Source: an uncultured Spirochaetales bacterium
GTDB lineage: Bacteria > Spirochaetota > Spirochaetia > Sphaerochaetales > Sphaerochaetaceae
Reading direction: 5' to 3'
Length of the DNA stretch: 64,000 nt
Assembly (NCBI GenBank): GCA_944390045.1
Contig: CALXOO010000001.1
Span: forward strand, 1-64,000
Part shown: piece by piece, positions 25,838-35,272 of the stretch
Layout: each line of letters starts with the position of its first letter
Position numbering within the stretch: position 1 is the stretch's first letter
The notes under the pieces: model-generated
Database searches by the model: none
What the model saw: the letters and a program-made list of their open reading frames with translations, nothing else
What the model was told of the DNA's origin: nothing
Program-made: the position numbers and the translations under genes

Positions 25838-27567
25838 CAGAGCGTACCTCCCTTGATCTGAGAGTCATATATTTCACGGTACAGCGCGCTGCCCGCCATC
25901 AGTTCTTCGTGCGTGCCCTGTCCGGCAAGCCGCCCGTTGTCCAGGATGAAGATTCTGTCTGCCTCCATCACGGTCGAGATTCTCTGGGCGATGAAGATCT
26001 TTGTGACTCCGCTGAGTCTGGCGAGTTCCTTACGGATCATCGCCTCGGTGGCTGTGTCGACCGCGCTTGTTGAATCATCGAAGATCAGGACCTTCGGATG
26101 CTTGAGCAGGGCACGTGCGATGCACAGCCGCTGTTTCTGTCCGCCAGAGACATTGACACCTCCCTGGCCCAGATCCGTATCCAGTCCCTTTGGAAAGCGC
26201 CTGAGGAATTCTCCGGCACCGGCCATGTCGCAGGCCTGCCAGAGTTCCTCATCGTCAGCATCCTCCTTTCCCCACTTCAGATTGTCCCTTACAGTCCCGC
26301 TGAACAGTAGGTTTTTCTGGAGGACCATTCCGACTGCCTCCCTGAGGGCGTGAAGACTGTAGTCCCTTACATCATGTCCCCCGACTAGCACCTGGCCTGA
26401 TGTGGTGTCGTAGAGTCTGTCCATAAGCTGCACAAGCGTTGTCTTGCCGCTTCCGGTGCCTCCCAGTATTCCGATGGTCTGTCCTTCCTCGATTGTGAGG
26501 CTGATGTCTTTGAGCGTGTATTCCGGCGCGTCCTCAACATACTTGAAGCAGACTGAGCGCAGCTCGACTCCCGATGAGGGGACTTCGTCCAGCGCACCGG
26601 GCTTTTCAGCAAGCGCGCTCTTCTCTTCCAGCACGCGCTCGATCCTTCCCGCAGAGGCCAGCGACCTGGTCAGCAGGAGGAAAACGTTTGACAGCATCAT
26701 CATCGAGTTGAGGACCTGCATGACATAGCTCAGGAAGCCTGTGAGCTGTCCTACCAGCAGCTGTCCTGAGAGTACCATTGATCCTCCTATGTACATAAGC
26801 AGGATCACGCAGAGGTACATTGTGGCCTGGAAGAATGGCAGGTTGAGACAGGCCCTGCTGTTTGTCTTTGTCGCAGTCGAATAGAGACTTCCGTTGACGG
26901 CAGAGAATTTCTCTTCCTCGTATTCACCCCTTACAAAGGCCTTGACGGTCCTGATCGCCCTGAGGTTCTCCTCAACGACGCCGTTGAGTGAGTCCACTGT
27001 CTGCTGCAGTCTGGTGTACAGCGGAGCTACTGCCCTGACAATCGAGAACAGCACTATTCCGAGAACAGGGGTGAGGATGATGAAGACAAGTGCCAGCTCG
27101 GAGTTCATCGAGAATGAGAAGAAGACTCCGAGAATGAACATCACAGGTGCCCTGACAAGCGGTCTGAGACCGTTGTTTATCGCGTTCTGCATCACGGTGA
27201 TGTCGCTTGTGAGTCTCGTGACTAGTGAGGAGGTCTCAAAGTTGTCCATGTTTGAGAATGCCCAGGTCTGAAGTTTCTCATACTGTGCCTTGCGGATTCT
27301 CGCACCCCAGCCATATGCGGAGCGTGCCGCGAAACGGGCGTATGCAAGTCCTGTCGCCAGGGCCAGCAGGGCACATAAGGCCATTTGTCCGCCTTTCGCG
27401 AGCATGTATGGGATGTCGTGATTCGCAACCCCGATGTCAATGAGATCTGCCATCATTGTCGGTATGACAAGCTCGAAACACGTTTCCACCAGAATCAGGA
27501 TACAGGCGATGATGATGTCCTTCCTGTAGGGGCCGAGCAGTCCGAGCAGACGTCTGAAGTCTCCCAT
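25837..27567 (-). CDS. ABC exporter half, degenerate-site subunit
   Basis: A 576-aa half-transporter. Membrane helices lie in residues ~15-300; the nucleotide-binding domain has Walker A GGTGSGKTT, signature VSGGQKQR and Walker B VLIFDDSTS, in which Asp replaces the catalytic Glu. The switch region reads IAQRIS, with Gln for His. Both losses are typical of the non-catalytic subunit in heterodimeric exporters. ATG 27567 is chosen because AGGAGG precedes it and it overlaps the marR stop by one base (TGATG); the longer version has a non-family, Arg-rich extension. Confidence 0.92.
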   Translation of the reverse strand: MGDFRRLLGLLGPYRKDIIIACILILVETCFELVIPTMMADLIDIGVANHDIPYMLAKGGQMALCALLALATGLAYARFAARSAYGWGARIRKAQYEKLQTWAFSNMDNFETSSLVTRLTSDITVMQNAINNGLRPLVRAPVMFILGVFFSFSMNSELALVFIILTPVLGIVLFSIVRAVAPLYTRLQQTVDSLNGVVEENLRAIRTVKAFVRGEYEEEKFSAVNGSLYSTATKTNSRACLNLPFFQATMYLCVILLMYIGGSMVLSGQLLVGQLTGFLSYVMQVLNSMMMLSNVFLLLTRSLASAGRIERVLEEKSALAEKPGALDEVPSSGVELRSVCFKYVEDAPEYTLKDISLTIEEGQTIGILGGTGSGKTTLVQLMDRLYDTTSGQVLVGGHDVRDYSLHALREAVGMVLQKNLLFSGTVRDNLKWGKEDADDEELWQACDMAGAGEFLRRFPKGLDTDLGQGGVNVSGGQKQRLCIARALLKHPKVLIFDDSTSAVDTATEAMIRKELARLSGVTKIFIAQRISTVMEADRIFILDNGRLAGQGTHEELMAGSALYREIYDSQIKGGTL

Positions 27568-27992
27568 CACTCCCACCTCCTGTCGAGGTTGTCGAGAATG
27601 CGGCCGAGCATGTCTTTCAGCTGACCGGCCTCCTGAGGTGTGAAGCCTGAGAGCACGAGACTGTCCAGCCTGTCGCATTCCTTTGCCCACCGCTGAGCCG
27701 CCTTCTGTCCCCGCTCGGTCAGGGACAGCCTGTTTGCCCTCCGGCAGGTGCTGTCCTCAATGCGCGTGACAAAACCGTTCTGGCAAAGCAGCTCGACCAT
27801 TCTGGAGATTGATGCGGGGTCTGTTCTGAAATAGTCCGCGATCTCGCGCTGCGTGCAGGGTTCGTGGCGGGAAAGATAACTCAGTATCCTCGGCTGACCG
27901 CGTCCCAGGCCAAGTTCGTCGCGAACGGCCTGCAATCTGTTGTTCTGTCCATGAAATGCCCTGAAGAAGAGCTGATGAAGTGTCGGCTGCAT
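27567..27992 (-). CDS. MarR-family transcriptional regulator
   Basis: A 141-aa winged-helix regulator. The core CTQREIADYFRTDPASISRMVELL is the recognition helix region (about 50-75, here given in part as REIADYFRTDPASISRM) and a wing with Arg/Asn residues (RRANRLSLTERG) follows. It is the first gene of a three-gene operon with the exporter halves and likely represses it until a substrate binds. A perfect inverted repeat lies 3 bp upstream of its start. Confidence 0.88.
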   Translation of the reverse strand: MQPTLHQLFFRAFHGQNNRLQAVRDELGLGRGQPRILSYLSRHEPCTQREIADYFRTDPASISRMVELLCQNGFVTRIEDSTCRRANRLSLTERGQKAAQRWAKECDRLDSLVLSGFTPQEAGQLKDMLGRILDNLDRRWE

Positions 27993-27994
27993 TT

Positions 27995-28008
27995 ATTGAC
28001 CTGTCAAT
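27995..28008. promoter_or_regulatory. Candidate MarR operator
   Basis: ATTGAC-CT-GTCAAT is a perfect 6-bp inverted repeat immediately before the marR start, with a related TTGATTTATCAA just beyond. Position and symmetry fit autoregulation by the MarR protein. Confidence 0.55.
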
Positions 28009-28092
28009 TATTGATTTATCAAGTGTTTTAGTCCTTTTCTCCTCTTTTGTCCATCCGCCCAATCTGATAGGATCTGGCACAAGAGGTGACAG

Positions 28093-28506
28093 ATGGACAG
28101 CGCCAAGTGCAGGGACAGGGCCCTGAAACTGCTTGCGATGCGTGAACACAGCAGAAGGGAACTGGAGCTGAAACTTGCTTCAAAGGGTTTCAGTCCCGAT
28201 GAGACGGGCCCATGTCTGGACCAGCTTGAACAGGAGGGCTGGCTTTCGGATGAGAGGTTCTGTGAAAGCTATATCAGAAGCCGGCTCAGACGTCAGCCGG
28301 AAGGGCGTGCCGTCCTGCTGATGCGTCTGAGGGAGAAGGGTGTATCTCCTGAAGCCGCTTCTGCTGCGGTTGATTCCTATTTTACCCAGCACGAAGAGGA
28401 AATCATGGAGATATTCCGTGACTATGCCTCCTCTCTGGAGGCCCGCAAGGGCAGGGAAAAGGCACAGTCAGTGCTGTACAGAAAGGGAATCAGGATTCCG
28501 GATTGA
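28093..28506 (+). CDS. recX: RecX regulatory protein
   Basis: A 137-aa, all-helical protein of the RecX family, which restrains RecA filaments. Family features are visible: an N-terminal helix with LLAMREHSRRELELKL, then EGWLSDERFCESYI, and a third repeat with LMRLREKGVS. GAGGTG precedes the ATG. RecA itself is not in the window. The gene runs into adenine deaminase tail to tail with a 17-bp overlap. Confidence 0.87.
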   Translation: MDSAKCRDRALKLLAMREHSRRELELKLASKGFSPDETGPCLDQLEQEGWLSDERFCESYIRSRLRRQPEGRAVLLMRLREKGVSPEAASAAVDSYFTQHEEEIMEIFRDYASSLEARKGREKAQSVLYRKGIRIPD

Positions 28507-30229
28507 TGCCGGTGAAACTGAAGGATTCAACGTCAAACAGTCCGCTGTCCGTGATCTTCAGCGCCGGTATTACAGGAAGCGCCATGAACGAGAGTGTCAT
28601 GAACGGATCAATGTCCCGGCTCACTCCGAGTTTCTCATAGGCGATTTCGTGCATTTCCTTCAGTGTACTGTAGACTGACATCGCATCATCGTCTGTCATC
28701 AGCCCCGCAATCTCAAGGCGGTGTGTCATGAGCACCTTGCCGTTCTGGACAATTGTGACTCCTCCGCCGGTGCGTGCCAGTTCGCGGATCGCAGTTTCCA
28801 TATCGCCGTCGTCTGTGCCCACACAGATGATATTGTGCGAATCGTGGGAAATCGAGGTCGCGACCGCACCGCTCTTCATCCCATAGCCTTTGATCAGGCC
28901 GACGCCGACAGTTCCCAGACCTCTGTGCCTCTCCACAGAGGCGATCTTCAGAATATCCTGATCGGCACTGCGCACAAAACAACCCTCAGCATCGCGTCTC
29001 ACATTCATGACAAGGTTCTCTGTCACTACTGAACCCGGTATGATGCCGATGACTCTGGCCCTGTCGGAAGTGAGCCTCAATGCGAGCTTTCCGCTTGAGA
29101 AGTCTCCTATGTTCACCTTCCCGCTGACGCCCTCAGGCTTCACATGGTGTGCCGGAGCAAGGATCTTTCCTCCCTTTGCGACCATTTTGCCTTGAATGAA
29201 GACCTCATCAGCACAGATTGATCCGATACTCTCGGAGAGGAAGCAGTCTGCCCTGAGTCCCGGAGCAATGGCTCCGCGGTCCTTGAATGAATAACAGGTA
29301 GCGGGGTTCACTGTCGCGGCTGCGATTGCGCACTCCGCCCTCATTCCGGCACTGATCGCCAGATTCACGGCATATTGTATATGCCCGTCATCGATGATGC
29401 TTTCCGGCTGGCAGTCATCTGTGCAGAACATCACACGGGACATGTTGTCCTGGCTGACACCCGGCAGCAGCCCGAGTACATTCTTGCAGGCTGTTCCCTG
29501 CCGAAGTGCGACATACATGCCTCGTCTCACTCTCTCGACAAGCTCCTGTGCCGTTGCGCATTCATGGTCTGTCCTGATCTGGCAGGCGCTGTATGCATCC
29601 AGATCACGTCCGGCCACGTCCGGTGCATGCCCGTCGATGATCTTGCCGCGGCTGTAGGCAACATCAAGTTTGTCCAGGACGAAGGGAAGGGCGGCCGCAA
29701 TGCCGGGATAGTTCATCATCTCTCCCAGTCCCAGGACTCTGGGATTGTCAATCATTGCTTCTATGCTGTCTGCCAGAAGAACCGCACCGGCATGTTCGCT
29801 GTCAGTGGCTGGCACGCAGCTGGGGAACATGAGATTGACTGTCAGCGGGATATCCTCGCTCGCCTTCAGCATATATCTCATCGCATCAAGGCCGGCAACA
29901 TTGCAGATTTCATGAGGATCAGCCACGACTGTCGTCGTTCCTTTCGGTACAATGAGGTCGCTGTAGGCCGCCGGTGAGAGGTGGCTGGACTCGATGTGGC
30001 AGTGTGCATCTATGAATCCCGGTATCAGATAGCGCCCTCCGGCGTCAATCTCAGTTTCCGCCTCCACTTCATCGCTGAATGAGGCGAAATGTCCGTCAAC
30101 AATTGACACTGTTGCCGGGAAAGTCGTCTTGTTGAAAACGTCAACCACACGGCAGTTTCTGATTGCCAGGTCTGCCCTGGCTCTCTTCTCGCATACATCA
30201 ATCAGTTTCTTTGCAAGAGTTTTTGTCAT
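28490..30229 (-). CDS. adeC: Adenine deaminase
   Basis: A 579-aa amidohydrolase that converts adenine to hypoxanthine and ammonia in purine salvage. Metal-binding HCHIESSHLSP, VADPHEICNV, GLGEMMNYPG, DGHAPDVAG and DDCQPESIIDDGH occur in the family order, and length is normal. The ATG has AGGAG 6 nt upstream. It is divergent from a purine permease, and a TATTAT box lies near 30249-30254 on the minus strand. Together they form an import-and-deaminate unit. Confidence 0.94.
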   Translation of the reverse strand: MTKTLAKKLIDVCEKRARADLAIRNCRVVDVFNKTTFPATVSIVDGHFASFSDEVEAETEIDAGGRYLIPGFIDAHCHIESSHLSPAAYSDLIVPKGTTTVVADPHEICNVAGLDAMRYMLKASEDIPLTVNLMFPSCVPATDSEHAGAVLLADSIEAMIDNPRVLGLGEMMNYPGIAAALPFVLDKLDVAYSRGKIIDGHAPDVAGRDLDAYSACQIRTDHECATAQELVERVRRGMYVALRQGTACKNVLGLLPGVSQDNMSRVMFCTDDCQPESIIDDGHIQYAVNLAISAGMRAECAIAAATVNPATCYSFKDRGAIAPGLRADCFLSESIGSICADEVFIQGKMVAKGGKILAPAHHVKPEGVSGKVNIGDFSSGKLALRLTSDRARVIGIIPGSVVTENLVMNVRRDAEGCFVRSADQDILKIASVERHRGLGTVGVGLIKGYGMKSGAVATSISHDSHNIICVGTDDGDMETAIRELARTGGGVTIVQNGKVLMTHRLEIAGLMTDDDAMSVYSTLKEMHEIAYEKLGVSRDIDPFMTLSFMALPVIPALKITDSGLFDVESFSFTGINPES

Positions 30230-30354
30230 TAGGAACTCCTATGGCCCCATAATACACCTGCTTTTTGGAATTGGGGAATTTTATTTGCACCTGCAGTGTT
30301 TTTTGAAGGAAATAAAAGAAAACTGCCGCTAAATTTCCAGAAAACAAAAAAAAC

Positions 30355-30383
30355 TTGCGCACATATGTTTTCGGCCCTACAAT
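30355..30383 (+). promoter_or_regulatory. Candidate promoter of the purine permease with an adjacent inverted repeat
   Basis: TTGCGC (30355-30360) and TACAAT (30378-30383) are 17 bp apart. An inverted repeat GTTGC/GCAAC (about 30391-30405) overlaps the expected transcription start, a plausible repressor site. No purine riboswitch could be recognised in 30230-30447. Confidence 0.5.
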
Positions 30384-30447
30384 TTAGCTGTTGCAAGCGG
30401 CAACAAAATGTAAACACACTTGTCGATCAAAAAAGGAGGATCGCGTA

Positions 30448-31812
30448 ATGAAGGATTTCTTCGGACTGGAAAGTGCCGGAACCACTGTAAGACGTGAAGT
30501 TGTGGCCGGTCTGACGACGTTCTTCACAATGGCCTACATCATTTTCGTCAACCCTAGCATGTTGAGCGAAACCGGCATGAGCTTCGAAGGTGTCTTCGTC
30601 GCAACCTGCCTCGCGGCCGCTGTGGGAACCCTCATAATGGCACTGTTTGCTAATGTGCCTTATGCAGTCGCGCCTGGAATGGGATTGAACGCCCTGTTTG
30701 CTTATACGGTCTGCCTTGCGGGCGGTTTCACCTGGAAGCAGGCCCTCTCAATGGTGTTCATCTGCGGACTGATCAACATCATCATAACAGTCACTAAACT
30801 GAGGAAGTCGATCGTCAAGTCAATACCTGAGAGCCTTCAGAACGCAATCGGCGGCGCTATCGGACTTTTCATCGCATACCTCGGATTCAACAACGCGGCG
30901 CTGATTTCGTTCACCGGAGCCTATCCGAGCGTGACGCCGGGCATGCAGCCTCTCAACACTCCAGCCCTGGTACTGGCAGTCATCGGCGTGCTGATCATTG
31001 TCATTCTCATGGTGATGAAGGTGAAAGGTGCCATCCTGATCGGCATCGTCGCAACGACCGTTATCGGAATTCCGATGGGGGTCACGCAGATCCCGGAGTC
31101 GATTTTCTCTGACAGCGGAACCTGGACTGGATTCAGGGATGTGGCATTCTCCTTCTTCGGCTCTGATGGCCTGGTAAGCCTCTTTACCGATATTTCCAAG
31201 CTGCCATTCGTTCTCGTGACCATTTTCTCCATGTGCCTGTCTGATACTTTCGACTCGATCGGAACGTTCATCGGAACCGGAAAGAAGAGCGGAATCTTCG
31301 ATGCCGAGGACGAGAAGGCCCTGGAAGGCAGCGGTTTCAAGAGCCGCCTTGACAAGGCCCTGGTCGCAGACAGCTTCGCCACCAGCATCGGTGCTCTCTT
31401 CGGAACTTCCAACGCCACAACATATGTCGAGAGTTCTGCGGGAATCGCAGCCGGAGGAAGAACCGGACTGACAAGCCTTGTCACCGCCATCATGTTCCTC
31501 GTCTGCCTGCCGTTCTCCGGCCTGATCGGAATGGTGCCCAGCGCTGCCACAAGTCCGGCTCTCATCGTAGTCGGTATCCTTATGGTCGAGCCGTTCGCGA
31601 AGATCAAGTGGAGCGATTTCAGCGAGGCCGTGCCTGCATTCTTCACTGTCGCGGTGATGAGCTTCACCTATGGAATCACAAACGGTATCGCAGCAGGATT
31701 CATCATGTACTGCATTACCCTTATCTGCACAAAGAGGGCAAAGGAAATCCACCCGATTATTGCAGGTGCTTCCATCCTCTTCATCCTGGACATCATTCTC
31801 AAGGCTATCTGA
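30448..31812 (+). CDS. NCS2-family purine (hypoxanthine/guanine/xanthine) permease
   Basis: A 454-aa inner-membrane transporter of the AzgA/PbuG branch. The N-terminus (RREVVAGLTTFFTMAYI) with NPSMLSETGM is characteristic, as are the later GMGLNALFAYTVC, DTFDSIGTFIGT and SSAGIAAGGRTGLT motifs. Twelve or more hydrophobic segments span the chain. ATG 30448 has AGGAGGA 7 nt upstream; the longer reading begins inside the promoter. Divergence from adenine deaminase supports a purine substrate. Confidence 0.92.
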   Translation: MKDFFGLESAGTTVRREVVAGLTTFFTMAYIIFVNPSMLSETGMSFEGVFVATCLAAAVGTLIMALFANVPYAVAPGMGLNALFAYTVCLAGGFTWKQALSMVFICGLINIIITVTKLRKSIVKSIPESLQNAIGGAIGLFIAYLGFNNAALISFTGAYPSVTPGMQPLNTPALVLAVIGVLIIVILMVMKVKGAILIGIVATTVIGIPMGVTQIPESIFSDSGTWTGFRDVAFSFFGSDGLVSLFTDISKLPFVLVTIFSMCLSDTFDSIGTFIGTGKKSGIFDAEDEKALEGSGFKSRLDKALVADSFATSIGALFGTSNATTYVESSAGIAAGGRTGLTSLVTAIMFLVCLPFSGLIGMVPSAATSPALIVVGILMVEPFAKIKWSDFSEAVPAFFTVAVMSFTYGITNGIAAGFIMYCITLICTKRAKEIHPIIAGASILFILDIILKAI

Positions 31813-31835
31813 CAGCCATACAGTCCGGGCTAAAC

Positions 31836-31866
31836 AAATCCTCTGTCATCACGGCAGAGGATTTTT
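31836..31866 (+). terminator. Intrinsic terminator after the permease
   Basis: A perfect 10-bp stem AAATCCTCTG/CAGAGGATTT with a 9-nt loop ends in TTTTT. Confidence 0.88.
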
Positions 31867-31904
31867 CGTTGACTTTTGCCTCCGCCGTAATCACACTTGG
31901 ATAA

Positions 31905-33227
<1,323 letters not shown>

Positions 33228-33253
33228 TCTTCAGCAAGTTGCAGAAAGAGAGG

Positions 33254-33288
33254 GAAGGGCAGGCAAAATGCTTGTCCTTCTTTTTTTT
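33254..33288 (+). terminator. Intrinsic terminator after eno
   Basis: GAAGGGCAGGC and GCTTGTCCTTC pair with two G-T wobbles around AAAAT and are followed by eight T. From here to the OMP promoter (33289-33613) is AT-rich non-coding DNA in which I see no gene or recognisable RNA. Confidence 0.82.
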
Positions 33289-33613
33289 CTGCACTGATTC
33301 CTGCACTGCGGCAGATGGTGAAGTGGCTAAAGCAGCGCAACACGGAATTTTGACAATAACGACACCTATCTTCACTGTTCCTACATACAAAACTGCTTTC
33401 AGAGACAAAGCCGGTGTGAAATAAACATAAAATGTACAATCAGTATCGAACATTTTTCATGTGATCTGATCACCAAAAACGGCAAATAGTATTCAAATTA
33501 TAGCTATAAGTCATGAAAACATGTCCAAAAGGCGGTAAATTCACAAGCAATATAAAACTTGAATCGTTTTTGTATCGTATATGTGTAACCTTTGTAGTAT
33601 TTGTGGATTTATC

Positions 33614-33642
33614 TTGACAGTTGCACAGTCTGAATCTAGAAT
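33614..33642 (+). promoter_or_regulatory. Near-consensus sigma70 promoter of OMP gene 1
   Basis: A perfect TTGACA (33614-33619) and TAGAAT (33637-33642) are 17 bp apart, predicting a start near 33649 and a leader of about 67 nt ending in GGAGG before ATG 33716. No equal promoter is seen before the two sister genes. Confidence 0.82.
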
Positions 33643-33707
33643 TGTGTACAAATTACGATAAAAAAGGGGCTTTCGTGATTCAGTTTGAGTCACACCCGAA
33701 TTTTATG

Positions 33708-33796
33708 GAGGAATTATGAAAAGGACAATTGCAATTCTTCTGGTTGCAATCATGGCTGTAGGCTCCGCTTTTGCCGCCTTCAGTGGCAGCGCACAG
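33708..33796 (+). repeat. Direct repeat with OMP gene 2 across ribosome site and signal peptide
   Basis: From GAGGAATTATG through the codons for FSGSAQ this stretch is identical to the corresponding part of gene 2 (about 35193-35281), including synonymous sites. Outside it the genes diverge. Confidence 0.85.
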
Positions 33797-35080
33797 GTTG
33801 GTGTTGGTGCTGATTTCGAGAAGGGCAACTACGGCTTCATCGACAACAGCACAAAGGTTGACTTCAACATCGATCTCGCAACAGCCTCTGCTGAGGCCAT
33901 CAGCGAGGGTGACGTCTACGCTTCAATCAAGGGTTCACTCGGACTGGTTCTCGTTACAGACGAGGATGACATCAAACCCATTGACGATTCCAACGTTCTT
34001 GATCTTGAAACAAACTTTACTGATGGAACTCTTGCCCTCGGTATCTATGCTAAGATTGACGAGGCCAAGGTTGCCGGCGAGAACTGGTACATCAGTCTGC
34101 TCGGTGTTCCCGGAGGCCCCGATTTCGCAAAGTCCGCGATCGACACATACACAGTCGAAGATGACAAGACCGACTTCGGCAACAAGAAGGCTGACTATGA
34201 TGAGAATGTCACATATTCAGTTCCTTACATCAAGGCTCCCGGCGTTGAGGTCGGAATCTTCGATTATAAGATCGGATTCGGTTTCAAGGCCAATGCCCAG
34301 AAGGATCCCTTCAAGCTCGTCGAGGATTATGGTGTAACAGCATATGTCGCAACTCCTGAGTACGACCTCAATGGTCTGACTTTCCAGGTTGCCGGTGCTT
34401 ATTCCGCCACAGACAACAACAGCAAGAACTTCTCCAACAAGGATGACGGCCCCTACAATGCAATCGGTGCATCTGCAAAGGTCGGATTCACAAATGACGC
34501 CTTCGCTGTCAGCGCCGCTACAGATATCGGCTATGACATCGAGAACGAGAAGTTCGGCATGGATGCTGTCGCTAACTTCACATACGATTTCGTGACAGTT
34601 GACGCCTTCTATGCAACAGAGGCTCAGACAAACCAGGATAAGAGCACAACAGAGAACCTCCTCTCAACTCAGGTCAAGGTTGACCTCAACACAATGGATA
34701 TGCCTCTTGCTATCACAGTTTCCGCAAAGGATCTGGTCAACAAGCAGGATCTGGATGCCAAGGTTGAGATTGGTCTCGGTGCATTCACTCTCACACCGGC
34801 TGTCGGCTATGTCATCGACACAGAGAAGTTCAATGCCGGTATCGATGTTGCTTATGCACATGAGTACTTCACAGTCAAGGGCGCCTTCTCTCTCACAACC
34901 CAGTTTGAGGACAGGACAACCCAGCTCAAGGCCAGCGCATCCATTGAGAGTGCTTCCGTCATTCCTGGTGCCACAGTCAAGCTCGCATGGTCCAACGGTA
35001 ACGACCTCCTCAACTACGGTCTGGACAGTGATGGCCACACCTATGGTAAGGTTGTTGCTTCTATCAAGATGGCATTCTAA
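33716..35080 (+). CDS. Outer-membrane beta-barrel protein, copy 1 (expressed-copy candidate)
   Basis: A 454-aa predicted outer-membrane protein of a spirochaete family. Residues 1-20 are a signal peptide (MKRTIAILLVAIMAVGSAFA, cut after SAFA). The mature part alternates short amphipathic beta strands and acidic loops (AYSATDNNSKNFSNKDDG region) and ends in KVVASIKMAF, a C-terminal Phe typical of barrel substrates of the BAM complex. It is ~50% similar by eye to copy 2, with several near-identical stretches, and less so to copy 3. The 5' end is nucleotide-identical to copy 2 for about 89 bp. Pore, adhesin or surface-shield roles are all possible. Confidence 0.85.
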   Translation: MKRTIAILLVAIMAVGSAFAAFSGSAQVGVGADFEKGNYGFIDNSTKVDFNIDLATASAEAISEGDVYASIKGSLGLVLVTDEDDIKPIDDSNVLDLETNFTDGTLALGIYAKIDEAKVAGENWYISLLGVPGGPDFAKSAIDTYTVEDDKTDFGNKKADYDENVTYSVPYIKAPGVEVGIFDYKIGFGFKANAQKDPFKLVEDYGVTAYVATPEYDLNGLTFQVAGAYSATDNNSKNFSNKDDGPYNAIGASAKVGFTNDAFAVSAATDIGYDIENEKFGMDAVANFTYDFVTVDAFYATEAQTNQDKSTTENLLSTQVKVDLNTMDMPLAITVSAKDLVNKQDLDAKVEIGLGAFTLTPAVGYVIDTEKFNAGIDVAYAHEYFTVKGAFSLTTQFEDRTTQLKASASIESASVIPGATVKLAWSNGNDLLNYGLDSDGHTYGKVVASIKMAF

Positions 35081-35100
35081 AGATACAATGACATCAGTAA

Positions 35101-35130
35101 GGCCCGGGATCTGTTCCCGGGTCTTTTTTT
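35101..35130 (+). terminator. Intrinsic terminator between OMP genes 1 and 2
   Basis: A GC-rich stem CCCGGG/CCCGGG with a 7-nt loop is followed by seven T. It should stop transcription from gene 1 before gene 2. Confidence 0.92.
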
Positions 35131-35187
35131 GCTCTCAATATAGTGAATTTTGAATCCGAAGCTGTCACTGCAGAGAAGGGCCTGAAG

Positions 35188-35272
35188 CCACAGAGGAATT
35201 ATGAAAAGGACAATTGCAATTCTTCTGGTTGCAATCATGGCTGTAGGCTCCGCTTTTGCCGCCTTCAGTGGC
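35188..35272 (+). repeat. Left arm of an 85-bp inverted repeat (pairs with 38148-38232)
   Basis: The segment from CCACAGAGGAATTATG to TTCAGTGGC recurs inverted at the start of OMP gene 3 with one mismatch in 85 positions. It contains the ribosome site, the whole signal-peptide region and the palindrome AATTGCAATT. The arms are 2875 bp apart. Confidence 0.85.

Noticed and set aside
30230-30447. Purine riboswitch upstream of the permease
   Set aside because: I looked for the conserved loops and three-way junction and could not find them; promoter plus inverted repeat explain the region as far as I can see.
30820-31752. Long minus-strand open frames opposite the purine permease
   Set aside because: They are antisense shadows of a strongly recognised gene with biased codons; their peptides are charged, lack family motifs and have no ribosome site.
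33289-33613. Possible small RNA between eno and the first OMP gene
   Set aside because: AT-rich with only short palindromes; no promoter-terminator pair or known RNA fold could be supported.
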